This document shows, in pieces, positions 1 to 7,806 of a stretch of 15,790 bases of DNA (the first letter of the stretch is position 1; each line of letters starts with the position of its first letter). The stretch covers positions 1-15,790 of the forward strand of contig JALRDI010000260.1 of the NCBI GenBank assembly GCA_023257035.1, read 5' to 3'. The DNA is from Ilumatobacteraceae bacterium (lineage in GTDB: Bacteria; Actinomycetota; Acidimicrobiia; Acidimicrobiales; Ilumatobacteraceae). Under the pieces are notes generated by a model. It did not search any database and was not told the origin of the DNA. It saw only the letters and a list, made by a program, of their open reading frames with translations. Made by a program: the position numbers and the translations under genes.

Positions 1-102
1 CAGCAGGTCAGCCTTGTTCAGGAAAACCACAATGTACTGAACACCTACCTGACGTGACAGCAGGATGTGCTCACGCGTCTGGGGCATCGGACCGTCGGTC
101 GC
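1..102 (-). other. tuf: Fragment of an elongation factor Tu gene, probably a chimeric contig end
   Basis: Read on the minus strand from 102 to 1, 34 uninterrupted codons give an EF-Tu G-domain segment. It contains TDGPMPQTREHILL, then RQVGV, then VVFLNKAD, which carries the NKxD guanine-recognition motif. EF-Tu delivers aminoacyl-tRNA to the ribosome. The wording VVFLNKAD is what I know from proteobacterial-type EF-Tu; actinobacterial EF-Tu usually reads VVALNKAD. The frame differs from that of selB, which runs into this segment and stops at 45. Upstream of 102 the EF-Tu frame loses all resemblance. I therefore infer that foreign sequence has been joined here, most likely by assembly. A natural recombination scar is possible but less likely. 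The EF-Tu identity is strong; the donor is uncertain. Confidence 0.8.
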
Positions 103-1442
103 GCCACACCGTGCTCGATGACGACCTCGTCGATAGAGGCCAATAACCCTCGCTCAACGTCAGAGCACTCTGCGATGTCGAATGGTCCATTGGAAAGTCG
201 TTCGCGGAGCCCACTAAGAGTTGACCCGACAACAGCTTCCGCAGCGACCCACCGATCGACCACAGGTTCGAGGTTAAGGCCGGTAAGCCGATGTGCGTCG
301 TCGACGGTCACCCACCCGTGATACACGAGTTGCTGTTCGACCGAACCATCTGGGGTCGACTCCGATGGCGAAGCGATTGGAGCAACATCGTTCACAACAC
401 CGACACCAACGACCTCCCCTGAGCCCTGGTCGCGCAGTACGAGTCGGTCTCCGGGACGAAGCGGAAGGGGCTCTATAAATCGCATGCGGTACCAGTTCCT
501 CGTTTCATATTGGCTTCCACCAACTGGCCGAAGGCTGACGTCTCGACGGGCAGACCCGATATGAGCACTGAATCCCTTGCCGTTACGAACGTTTGCGCCG
601 TCAAAGAGCCGAAGTTCAACGTCGACCACAGTGGTATGCGCCCAGCGGCCGCTCGCAACGAGTACATCGCCTCGCTGAACATCACTGGCGTGAAGGCCGG
701 AAAGATTGATCGCCGTCCGACTCACCGCGTCGACGTGTTCACAGCCCGAACCATGTCGCTGAACCCCGCGAACCGTCACCGCGTGTTGTGCGGACCCGAC
801 AACAAGTTGTTGCCCTGTCGAAATACGACCCGAAGCAAGCGTGCCGGTGACGACAGTTCCAGCACCGGTAATGGAGAATGCCCGATCAATAAACAACCGG
901 ACGTCTTGTTGGCAAAGCACTGACTGCTGTTGATCAACTGAGCGAACAGCCACCGCCAATTCCTCAATCAGAGCAGTAACCCCTTCTCCGGTGACGGCTG
1001 ATGTCGCAATCGGATCGGACCAGGTCAACGTCGAGGCCGCGAGCAAGTCGTTTACCTCTGTCACCACCAGCTGTCGGCGCTCAGGATCGACAAGGTCAAC
1101 TCGGGTGAGAGCCACTACCCCGGCGAGTGGTCGGGTCGCCTCGATCACTGACAAGTGTTCTCGTGTCTGCTCACGGCTCCCTTCGACGGCGTCAACAACG
1201 AGAAGTGCGATCGACGCGTGTGACATGCCAGCAATCATCGTCTTCAAATAGTCGGCATGCCCTGGTACATCAACGATGTCGAGGATGGTGCCGTCCGATG
1301 CAACAGCATGACCGAAACCCAAATCGAGGGTAAGGCCGCGTCGTCGCTCCTCTTCATAGCGATCGGGCTCGATTCCGGTCATTGCGCGAACAAGCGCTGA
1401 CTTGCCGTGATCAACATGACCGGCGGTAGCGATCACCGCCAT
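45..1442 (-). CDS. selB: Selenocysteine-specific elongation factor SelB, C-terminus lost at a junction
   Basis: SelB is the GTPase that carries selenocysteinyl-tRNA to UGA codons marked by a SECIS element. Visible motifs are the P-loop GHVDHGKS (residues 8-15), the switch region RRGLTLDLGF (34-43), DVPGH (58-62) and TRVD (113-116) in place of NKxD, as is usual in SelB. Domain II-like and III-like beta-barrel sequence follows to about residue 360, then the start of the winged-helix region. Family members run to about 580-630 residues. Here native sequence ends near residue 446 (about position 103), and the last roughly 20 residues come from reading EF-Tu DNA out of frame. The usual RNA-binding winged helices are therefore mostly missing. 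The start is ATG at 1442, one base after the selA stop (TGAAATG), which implies translational coupling. Function is confident; the 3' end is not native. Confidence 0.93.
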   Translation of the reverse strand: MAVIATAGHVDHGKSALVRAMTGIEPDRYEEERRRGLTLDLGFGHAVASDGTILDIVDVPGHADYLKTMIAGMSHASIALLVVDAVEGSREQTREHLSVIEATRPLAGVVALTRVDLVDPERRQLVVTEVNDLLAASTLTWSDPIATSAVTGEGVTALIEELAVAVRSVDQQQSVLCQQDVRLFIDRAFSITGAGTVVTGTLASGRISTGQQLVVGSAQHAVTVRGVQRHGSGCEHVDAVSRTAINLSGLHASDVQRGDVLVASGRWAHTTVVDVELRLFDGANVRNGKGFSAHIGSARRDVSLRPVGGSQYETRNWYRMRFIEPLPLRPGDRLVLRDQGSGEVVGVGVVNDVAPIASPSESTPDGSVEQQLVYHGWVTVDDAHRLTGLNLEPVVDRWVAAEAVVGSTLSGLRERLSNGPFDIAECSDVERGLLASIDEVVIEHGVARPTVRCPRRVSTSCCHVR

Positions 1443-1443
1443 T

Positions 1444-2754
1444 TCACTGCCTCAAATGGATGAGCGCGTCAATGATGTATCGGTCATTCGATTCATCAAC
1501 TGATCGAAGATCGATCCAGGTCGAACCGTCTGAAACACGGGCAATCACTGGAAACGGTCGTGCGTTACGAAGCGCTGTAGATGCATCACCCGGGATAACC
1601 ACAGCCCACGACGGCAATGTGGCTGCCGGCGCCGCACCCGCACCCACTACTGCCAAGGATGGTCGCATTTCTCCGAACTGTGCAGCGGTGGTGATTCGCT
1701 CTGCGCGGCGTTCAAGGGTGACGATGGGCGTGCTCACCATCGCCCAGAACGGCACAGTTTCAGTCACGTCCCGCTCGAGGTACGACAGCAACACCTGCTG
1801 TAACGGAACCAACGCGTGATGGCCGGGTCGCAAGGCTCGCATGAGTGGATGCTTTGCGCACCGTTCTATGAGTTCTTGCCGACCGGCAATAATTCCGCAC
1901 TGTGGCCCACCGAGCAATTTGTCACCGCTGAACATCACGATGTCAGCGCCGTCTTCGATGCTTTGCTTAACCGATGGCTCATCACTTACCCAGGAGGGCA
2001 ACGGCCGCATGTCGGCAGGCAACCACGGCGCCTGCGAATCGAGCAGCCCCGAACCAAGATCGACCGCAAGAACCGGTGAGAGTGTCGCTAAGTCACGTAC
2101 CGATGCTGATTCAACGAAGCCCTCGACCGAAAAGTTTGACGGATGCACTTTCAGCAACATGGCGATGTCGTTCTCAGCGACTTCACACGCTTCTTCGTAG
2201 TCACTGCGTCTCGTCCGGTTTGTCGTTCCTACATCAATGAGCTGAGCTCCAGAGCGTCGCATGACGTCCGGGACACGAAATCCCCCACCGATCTCGACGC
2301 TTTCGCCGCGCGCAACCGCCACTCCTCGACCCTCTGCAAGTGCCGACAACACGAGAAGCACTGCAGCCGCGTTGTTGTTGACAACCAATGCATCTTCCGC
2401 CCCAGTCAACATCTGCAGCAGAGCGGCAATTGAAGTATGGCGAGATCCTCTGCTGCCATCGGCGAGATCAAACTCGACCGCTGTTGCCCGTCGACCCTGC
2501 GAGACCGCGAACGGTGCTCGACCCAAATTCGTGTGCAACAACACGCCGGTTGCGTTGATCACCTCACTCATCAGAGATGCACTCAGTTCTCCGGCGAGGC
2601 GAGCAGCCAACTCTTTGGCATTGTCAGGTTGTTGAGAAATTGCGCGCCTTGCACAGTCGACAAGCACCGCATGAGGAAGGTCAACCTCGTTCGCGAGAGC
2701 ACGCGCGAGTGCATCCACCGAGGGTGGTCGCTGAGCAATTTCTCCTTCAGTCAT
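1444..2754 (-). CDS. selA: L-seryl-tRNA(Sec) selenium transferase SelA
   Basis: SelA is a cytosolic PLP enzyme. It converts seryl-tRNA(Sec) to selenocysteinyl-tRNA(Sec) using selenophosphate made by SelD. The 436-residue length is close to the roughly 460 usual in the family. Seen in the sequence: INATGVLLHTNLGRAP (66-81), the run NNNAAA near 126-131, VHPSNFSVEGF (203-213), and SGDKLLGGPQCGI with the expected PLP lysine at K279. The N-terminal helical region (PPSVDAL) also fits. The start ATG at 2754 has no convincing Shine-Dalgarno. The gene lies 31 bases after the BVMO stop and one base before selB, so it may be read from an upstream promoter. No selenoprotein, selD or tRNA-Sec is visible in this window. 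Confidence 0.95.
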   Translation of the reverse strand: MTEGEIAQRPPSVDALARALANEVDLPHAVLVDCARRAISQQPDNAKELAARLAGELSASLMSEVINATGVLLHTNLGRAPFAVSQGRRATAVEFDLADGSRGSRHTSIAALLQMLTGAEDALVVNNNAAAVLLVLSALAEGRGVAVARGESVEIGGGFRVPDVMRRSGAQLIDVGTTNRTRRSDYEEACEVAENDIAMLLKVHPSNFSVEGFVESASVRDLATLSPVLAVDLGSGLLDSQAPWLPADMRPLPSWVSDEPSVKQSIEDGADIVMFSGDKLLGGPQCGIIAGRQELIERCAKHPLMRALRPGHHALVPLQQVLLSYLERDVTETVPFWAMVSTPIVTLERRAERITTAAQFGEMRPSLAVVGAGAAPAATLPSWAVVIPGDASTALRNARPFPVIARVSDGSTWIDLRSVDESNDRYIIDALIHLRQ

Positions 2755-2784
2755 GCAACGATGCCAATGCGCTCACATTTGCCG

Positions 2785-4416
2785 TCAGGTGAGGACGAAG
2801 CCGTCGTATTCATTTGCGACGACCTTTTCAAGACGCCGGCGATACCGGGGTGCTCCACCGTTGTAGATCATGTGACGCTTAATGTCGTGACCGTCCACAT
2901 TCGAGTTGTATCCAGTGAACCAACTCTTCGCGTTTCGAAGCAGCACCATTCCGTACAGTTCTTCGATCTCAGTCACCCAGGCATCCTGAGCCTCCTGGGT
3001 GCACTCAATTCGAGAAAGCCCGTTTTCTCGCATGTAGCCAACGAGATCCGATGCCCACTCAACAGACGTCTCGATTGCGCGCGGGAAGTTCGTCGATACA
3101 GATGCGCCTTGTGGGCCGGCGAGCATGACGAGATTCGGGAACCCCTCGACTTGCACTCCGAGATATGTACGGGGCCCTTTCTCCCACTCGTCACGAAGGC
3201 GGCGTCCATCCTTGCCAATGAACTCGATACGGTCGAAGGCCCCCGTAATCGCGTCGAAACCTGTTGCGTAAATAATGAGGTCGAATTCGTAGGTGTCTGC
3301 TGAAGTTTTGATCCCCTCAGCGACAATCCGGTCGATTGGCTCCTGCGAAATATCGACGAGCGTCACATTTTCTCGGTTGTACGCCTCGTAGTAGTTCGTC
3401 TCCATTGGCACTCGTTGTACCCCGAAGCCGTGATCCTTTGGAATGAGCTTCTCGGCAACCTCTGGATCGTTCACCCGCTCACGAATCTTGTTCGCTATGA
3501 ATGCTGAGAATTCGGCATTCGCGTCCTCTTCCATGAGTACTTCTCGATAGTTCGCCAACCAGATGCCAAACCCAGGTTTGTCATAAAGTTCGTCCCAGAA
3601 CTCGTAACGCTCTTGCGCAGTTGCATCATGGAACGATCCGTCCGTTGGACCGTGAATGAAGCCACCGGGAGTTTCGGCACAACGAGCGAAGATCTCGTCG
3701 TAACGGCTGCGAATGTCAGCCATCTCGTCATCACTAATTGGCCCATTCTTCAGGGGGGCACACCAGTTAGGCCGGCGCTGAAATACGTGAAGAGATTTCA
3801 CGTTCTCTGCGATCGCAGGGATGATCTGAACGCCGGTAGCTCCAGTGCCGACGACAGCCACCCGAAGTTCCGACATATCGATCGGGTCTTTCGGCCAGTT
3901 ATACGTGTGGAATGACTGCCCTGTGAAGTCTTGCTGGCCCTCGTAACGAGGAAGGGTGGGCGCCGAGAGCAACCCGATTGCAGGAAGCAAAAGGTCACAT
4001 GTCATGACGTCGCCACTTCCGAGATGCAACTTCCACCGGTTCGAGTCCTCTTCCCATACGGCTTGTTGAAGTTGCTGATTGAAGCGCATTCCGTCACGGA
4101 GCTGAAATTTCTCAACCACATACTGCAGATACTTCAAATTTTCCGGCTGGGGCGAAAAGCGTTCTTTCCAGTGCCACTCTTCAAGCAGCTCTTTTGAAAA
4201 GGAATACCCGTAGGAGTAACTCTCTGAGTCGAAGCGGCAACCTGGATAGCGATTCCAGTACCAAGTCCCGCCAAAGTCGTCTCCTGCTTCGAGGACGAGC
4301 GCGTCGACGCCCAGGTTCCGAAGACGATGCAGCGCATAGATACCTGCAACACCTGCACCGATCACAATTACTTCGCGGTGTTCGATGGCGTTTGAGCCCG
4401 GCTTTTGGTCACTCAC
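2785..4416 (-). CDS. Flavin-dependent Baeyer-Villiger monooxygenase
   Basis: This is a type I BVMO, an FAD and NADPH enzyme that inserts oxygen next to a ketone carbonyl to give an ester or lactone. Evidence: FAD-binding GAGVAG (20-25) with the acidic residue after strand 2 (LVLEAG), GGTWYWNRYPG (49-59), the BVMO signature FTGQSFHTYNWP (164-175, matching FxGxxxHxxxWP), and the NADP-binding GTGATG (190-195). At 543 residues it matches cyclohexanone or phenylacetone monooxygenase-like enzymes. I chose the GTG start at 4416 because AGGAGG (4422-4427) sits five bases upstream. The frame extends to an ATG at 4506, but that stretch lacks family homology and holds two inverted repeats. It faces an acyl-CoA synthetase across a divergent region and precedes selA by 30 bases. 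The substrate cannot be told from sequence. Confidence 0.93.
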   Translation of the reverse strand: MSDQKPGSNAIEHREVIVIGAGVAGIYALHRLRNLGVDALVLEAGDDFGGTWYWNRYPGCRFDSESYSYGYSFSKELLEEWHWKERFSPQPENLKYLQYVVEKFQLRDGMRFNQQLQQAVWEEDSNRWKLHLGSGDVMTCDLLLPAIGLLSAPTLPRYEGQQDFTGQSFHTYNWPKDPIDMSELRVAVVGTGATGVQIIPAIAENVKSLHVFQRRPNWCAPLKNGPISDDEMADIRSRYDEIFARCAETPGGFIHGPTDGSFHDATAQERYEFWDELYDKPGFGIWLANYREVLMEEDANAEFSAFIANKIRERVNDPEVAEKLIPKDHGFGVQRVPMETNYYEAYNRENVTLVDISQEPIDRIVAEGIKTSADTYEFDLIIYATGFDAITGAFDRIEFIGKDGRRLRDEWEKGPRTYLGVQVEGFPNLVMLAGPQGASVSTNFPRAIETSVEWASDLVGYMRENGLSRIECTQEAQDAWVTEIEELYGMVLLRNAKSWFTGYNSNVDGHDIKRHMIYNGGAPRYRRRLEKVVANEYDGFVLT

Positions 4417-4421
4417 TGTGT

Positions 4422-4427
4422 CCTCCT
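4422..4427 (-). promoter_or_regulatory. Ribosome binding site deciding the BVMO start
   Basis: The minus strand reads AGGAGG, then five bases, then GTG at 4416. This perfect Shine-Dalgarno selects the GTG over the upstream ATG at 4506. Confidence 0.8.
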
Positions 4428-4461
4428 GTTCCTTAACGAGAACGCTAGACGGCGCATCACC

Positions 4462-4488
4462 TCTGGCTTCAAACGGAGGAAGCCGAGA
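4462..4488. repeat. Bulged inverted repeat in the BVMO / acyl-CoA synthetase intergenic region
   Basis: Arms TCTGGCTTC (4462-4470) and GAAGCC-g-AGA (4479-4488) pair over nine base pairs with one bulged G (4485) and an eight-base loop. It lies about 45 bases upstream of the BVMO start and 160 upstream of the divergent ligase. It could be an operator or a leader hairpin of the BVMO transcript. The pairing is visible; the role is inference. Confidence 0.5.
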
Positions 4489-4490
4489 CT

Positions 4491-4520
4491 GCGATGTAGC
4501 GGGCACTTTGCTACGTTCGC
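4491..4520. repeat. Second bulged inverted repeat, adjacent to the first
   Basis: Arms GCGATGTAGC (4491-4500) and GCTACGTTCGC (4510-4520) pair over ten base pairs, including one T-G wobble, with one bulged T at 4517 and a nine-base loop. It starts two bases after the 4462-4488 repeat. The arms differ in sequence from that repeat, which argues against two copies of one operator. The role is unknown. Confidence 0.5.
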
Positions 4521-4636
4521 ACTACCGAGATGAGTTGGGGGATTCATGGGGTACCAGTCTGAAAACGCAAGCGTCCATTCGGCGATTACGGCGAACGAGC
4601 GAAGCAACAGCCACCGCCACGAGTTGACCGAGACAG

Positions 4637-4642
4637 AAAGGA
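4637..4642 (+). promoter_or_regulatory. Ribosome binding site of the first acyl-CoA synthetase
   Basis: AAAGGA ends seven bases before the ATG at 4650, the normal spacing, and supports that start. Confidence 0.6.
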
Positions 4643-4649
4643 ACTGTTT

Positions 4650-6254
4650 ATGACAACGCCACCACTCACCCTGAGCCACACCATCGGTCCAAGCGACCCA
4701 CCAGTTCTCGACCTCACAATCGGTGGTGTGCTGCGGCGCGCGGCTGCAGAACGACCAGATCAACCGGCACTTATTGCATCGAACACAGGTGCAACATGGA
4801 CGTTTGCCGAACTCTTGTCATATGCAGAGGCAGTTGCCCGGAACCTTGTCGAACGATTCGAACCTCGCAGCCGCATTGCAATCTGGGCTCAGAACCTTCC
4901 CGAGTGGGTCATTGCTGAATACGCAATCGCTCTCGCCGGGATGGTGATCGTCACCGTGAACCCGAACCTGCTTGAGGACGAAGCGGCCTACGTGTTTAAC
5001 CAGTCGAAATCTGCCGGGGTCATCGCCTCGAGCAGTTATCGGGGCAGGAACCTTGTCAGCATCGCTGAGCAATTGATGGAACGTTGCCCATCTGTGCGCG
5101 AAGTCACTTCGCTCGGCGAACTCACCGCTATCGCAGATTCAGCTCGTTCGTCAACAACGCAACTTCCCGAACCAGACCCCGGCGATCTCGTCATGATCCA
5201 ATACACATCAGGAACGACCGGGTTCCCGAAGGGAGCAAGCCTGCACCATCGCGGAATTGTCACTAACGCTCTACACAGCACCCTTCGAAATGGCAGCCAA
5301 CCGGGCGACGTGATGCTTGGCGCAATGCCGCTCTTCCACACAGGAGGATCAGTCCTCGCAGTGCTCGCATCAGGCACACGAATGTTGACCATCGTGACGG
5401 TTGAAGAATTCGAACCTGGCCACGTGCTCGACACTTTCGAAAAGTACGGAGTGACCCTTGGTGGCGGAGTGCCGACGATGCTCATTGCGATGATGGAACA
5501 CCCAACCTTTAAAGACCGTGACCTCTCTGCGTTGAAGACGATTACATCAGGTGGCTCGACAGTGCCGGCGGCTCTCGTCGAGCGGTTCGAGCGAGAGGTT
5601 GGAGCGAAACTCACCATTGTCTTCGGGCAAACAGAGATGTCGCCGGTTGCAACGATGACTCGGCCAGACGACGGCGTCGACGACAAAGCGAACAGCCTCG
5701 GCACTGCGCTCCCCCACGTTGAAATCAAGATCGTGGATGCTGACGGGAACACGGTACCGATCGGAGAACCAGGAGAATTCTGCACTCGCGGCTACCTCAA
5801 CATGTTGGGGTATAACGACAATCCCGAAGCAACCGCTGAAACAATCGACGCTGACGGCTGGTTGCACTCCGGCGACATTTGCTCGATGGATGAACGCGGT
5901 TACTGCTACATCGTTGGCCGCATCAAGGACATGATCATTCGTGGTGGTGAGAACATCTACCCGAAAGAAATTGAAGAAGTGCTCTATCGTCACCCCGCCG
6001 TTGGCGATGTGGCGGTGATCGGCTTACCGGATGACAAATGGGGTGAAACTGTAGGAGCAGTTGTCCGGCCGAGTGCTGGTTCAGCTCCGACGGTCGCTGA
6101 ACTCCGGTCATGGGTCAGAGAACATCTCGCGCCTCACAAAACACCAGCAAGTTGGTTCACTGCAGAGGAATTACCCCTCACCGGCTCAGGAAAGATTCAG
6201 AAGTTCCGCCTCGTCGAAATGTGGGGCGAGGGAGCACTTACCGCAATGGAGTGA
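4650..6254 (+). CDS. AMP-forming acyl-CoA synthetase (first copy)
   Basis: This is an ANL-superfamily ligase. It activates a carboxylic acid with ATP to an acyl-adenylate and transfers it to CoA. Motifs in order: P-loop-like YTSGTTGFPKG (185-195), FGQTE (325-329), SGD (407-409), hinge motif GRIKDMIIRGGENIYPKEIE (423-442) and the catalytic lysine in LTGSGKIQK (K515). The length of 534 residues is normal for medium-chain or FadD-like enzymes. The first ~20 residues look like a family-variable leader, but the ATG at 4650 has an AAAGGA site seven bases upstream. It is divergent from the BVMO and 29 bases before the amidotransferase gene. The chain length or type of acid cannot be predicted from motifs alone. 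Confidence 0.92.
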   Translation: MTTPPLTLSHTIGPSDPPVLDLTIGGVLRRAAAERPDQPALIASNTGATWTFAELLSYAEAVARNLVERFEPRSRIAIWAQNLPEWVIAEYAIALAGMVIVTVNPNLLEDEAAYVFNQSKSAGVIASSSYRGRNLVSIAEQLMERCPSVREVTSLGELTAIADSARSSTTQLPEPDPGDLVMIQYTSGTTGFPKGASLHHRGIVTNALHSTLRNGSQPGDVMLGAMPLFHTGGSVLAVLASGTRMLTIVTVEEFEPGHVLDTFEKYGVTLGGGVPTMLIAMMEHPTFKDRDLSALKTITSGGSTVPAALVERFEREVGAKLTIVFGQTEMSPVATMTRPDDGVDDKANSLGTALPHVEIKIVDADGNTVPIGEPGEFCTRGYLNMLGYNDNPEATAETIDADGWLHSGDICSMDERGYCYIVGRIKDMIIRGGENIYPKEIEEVLYRHPAVGDVAVIGLPDDKWGETVGAVVRPSAGSAPTVAELRSWVREHLAPHKTPASWFTAEELPLTGSGKIQKFRLVEMWGEGALTAME

Positions 6255-6271
6255 CTTGCCAACCTGGTCGG

Positions 6272-6277
6272 TAACGT
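6272..6277 (+). promoter_or_regulatory. Candidate -10 element for a leaderless amidotransferase transcript
   Basis: TAACGT fits the actinobacterial TANNNT pattern and lies exactly six bases before the GTG at 6284, where transcription would then begin. No clear -35 box is seen. There is no Shine-Dalgarno sequence. Confidence 0.35.
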
Positions 6278-6283
6278 GCGCGC

Positions 6284-6991
6284 GTGAACCGCGTAGCAAT
6301 TGTCCTCTGCGATGATCTCGGTCGTCGTATTTCATCGCAGTATGCGACGTACGAAACGTTGTACGCAGATTTTCTCAGACTCGGATCAGGCAACGATCTT
6401 GATATCGAGATATTCCGGGCGCACGAGGGGAACCTTCCGGGAGATATCTCGTCGTTTGACACCATGATCATCGGTGGGAGTCGTGCTGGCGTCGATGAAC
6501 CGCACGAGTGGATCCCCCCGCTTCTCTCGATGATTCGCACCTCAATCGATCACCAGGTCGCAACGTGGGGCATTTGTTTTGGCCATCAAGCAATTGCTGC
6601 GGCACTTGGCGCCGAAGTAGCGAAGTCATCCGATGGCTGGAATCTTGCCGCTCAGACGTATGAATTCTGCGAAAACGCCTCAGCGCTCGCTGCCGACCCA
6701 CTGCGGTTAATCGCGTTTCATCATGATCAGGTGCAGTCCGTTCCCGAGGGAACATCGTGCTATCTCACATCGACGGGCTGTGAAATCGCCGGGCTGATCG
6801 GCGACAACCTCATGACGATGCAGCCTCACCCCGAATTCACACCAGAAGTCACCACAGCGATTCTCGAAGCAAGTAGAGGCTCAGTAATTCCCGATTCCAA
6901 CATTGACGACGCTCTCACCCGGCTCGGTGGGAGGTTCTCTTCAGCCGCTGCGTCCGAACTCTTCTGGTCGTCGGTTCACGCTGCGTTGTAG
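6284..6991 (+). CDS. Stand-alone class I glutamine amidotransferase (GMP-synthase-like GATase domain)
   Basis: The protein is a single GATase1 domain of 235 residues. Such domains release ammonia from glutamine or hydrolyse gamma-glutamyl bonds. Seen: MIIGGSRAGV (61-70) before the oxyanion strand, the nucleophile elbow GICFGHQ with C98, FHHDQV (145-150), and the catalytic His-Glu pair in QPHPEF (H182, E184). The triad is complete. It has no synthetase domain, and no partner subunit is next to it. Relatives include gamma-glutamyl hydrolases and GMP-synthase-like proteins of unknown acceptor. The GTG start at 6284 is preceded by TAACGT at the leaderless spacing. The gene follows the ligase by 29 bases and meets the alpha/beta hydrolase gene end-to-end with a 19-base gap. 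Confidence 0.88.
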   Translation: MNRVAIVLCDDLGRRISSQYATYETLYADFLRLGSGNDLDIEIFRAHEGNLPGDISSFDTMIIGGSRAGVDEPHEWIPPLLSMIRTSIDHQVATWGICFGHQAIAAALGAEVAKSSDGWNLAAQTYEFCENASALAADPLRLIAFHHDQVQSVPEGTSCYLTSTGCEIAGLIGDNLMTMQPHPEFTPEVTTAILEASRGSVIPDSNIDDALTRLGGRFSSAAASELFWSSVHAAL

Positions 6992-7010
6992 CGGCTCTTG
7001 GACATTGTGC

Positions 7011-7805
7011 TCAGCTGAGCGACGTTAGGAACTCTGCGATCGTCCTCGACCAGTCAGCGAGTTCTTCGGCAGTTGAGGCAACCACAAGGTCTGATGAGGT
7101 GATGAGTTCGTTCAACTCTTCCGCAGTGGATAATGGGTGACCAGGGTCTCCCGACCAGGCAAGAATGAGCGCGGGAACTGAAATCCCCGCAACAAGATCA
7201 CGTGCGGGAAAGTCCGCCGTCGCTGCCCCTCGCAGGACGTGCGCCATCTGCTGGTGGTCTGCTAACCGAATGTTTCGCTCGATCCGTTCGTGCCACTCGG
7301 TGCCGAATGGCCCAGGCGGATCGAGTCGACGGCTCGCTGCGACCACCTCGTCGATCTTGCCCTCGGCAATTCGCACGGCGCGTTCGAGGTACAAATCTCG
7401 CTGCGCATCGCGTGTCTCCCATGCGGTCGGCGGTATCACGAGCACGAGCGCTCGCACTCTCGACGGAGCAGCAACCGCAGCATGTAATGCTGTGCCGGCT
7501 CCCATCGACGCGCCCCCTGCGATATACCGCTCGACATCGAGAGAATCGGCGAGTGCGAGTTGATCTTGGGCAAGTCGTTTCCATGAGTAACCCTCAAGTT
7601 CTGCGGTGAGTGTTGACGACCCGTGGCCTCTTGCGTCATACCGAATGACATCAACGACAGATGAGAGCAATTGCCAGTCGAATGGGAGCAACTCTGGTTC
7701 AAGCTGCATTGAGGAAGTCAGGCCATGCCCCCAAATGAGGGGATGACCGACACCGAGTCGCTCGACGGCAAGGGTGAGGTCGCCGAGAGCAACCGACTGA
7801 CGCAT
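7011..7805 (-). CDS. Alpha/beta hydrolase
   Basis: This is a cytosolic alpha/beta-hydrolase-fold protein of 264 residues. Seen: WGHGLT (25-30), the oxyanion-hole region; DARGHG (57-62); the nucleophile elbow GASMG with S100; and a likely acid residue D220 in SGDPGHP. The histidine expected some 25-30 residues after the acid, in the loop before the last helix, is not there. The last histidine is H223, immediately beside the acid. The enzyme may therefore use another residue or be atypical. The ATG at 7805 follows the TGA of the luciferase-like gene by one base (TGAGATG), implying translational coupling. A role in opening esters or lactones made by the BVMO or the neighbouring flavin enzyme is inference. 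Confidence 0.88.
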   Translation of the reverse strand: MRQSVALGDLTLAVERLGVGHPLIWGHGLTSSMQLEPELLPFDWQLLSSVVDVIRYDARGHGSSTLTAELEGYSWKRLAQDQLALADSLDVERYIAGGASMGAGTALHAAVAAPSRVRALVLVIPPTAWETRDAQRDLYLERAVRIAEGKIDEVVAASRRLDPPGPFGTEWHERIERNIRLADHQQMAHVLRGAATADFPARDLVAGISVPALILAWSGDPGHPLSTAEELNELITSSDLVVASTAEELADWSRTIAEFLTSLS

Positions 7806-7806
7806 C

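Noticed and set aside
2785..2800. BVMO stop TGA as a selenocysteine codon, given selAB next door
   Set aside because: Reading through adds only three residues before another stop, and the protein already ends like a complete BVMO.
2437..3303. Long plus-strand open frame opposite selA and the BVMO
   Set aside because: It shows no recognisable motif, while the minus-strand genes carry complete family signatures.
4417..4506. N-terminal extension of the BVMO to an ATG at 4506
   Set aside because: A perfect AGGAGG precedes GTG at 4416, the extra 30 residues have no family likeness, and the stretch contains most of the two inverted repeats.
4431..4530. CTTCAAA in the BVMO upstream region, as in the anticodon loop of tRNA-Sec
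   Set aside because: The flanking bases do not form the anticodon stem, there is no acceptor stem, and no T-arm can be found at the right distance. The loop belongs to a simple inverted repeat.
7009..7020. Perfect 12-base palindrome GCTCAGCTGAGC at the end of the alpha/beta hydrolase gene
   Set aside because: Allowing a loop leaves only a four-base-pair stem and no T tract, so it is not a credible terminator. Palindromes of this size arise by chance.
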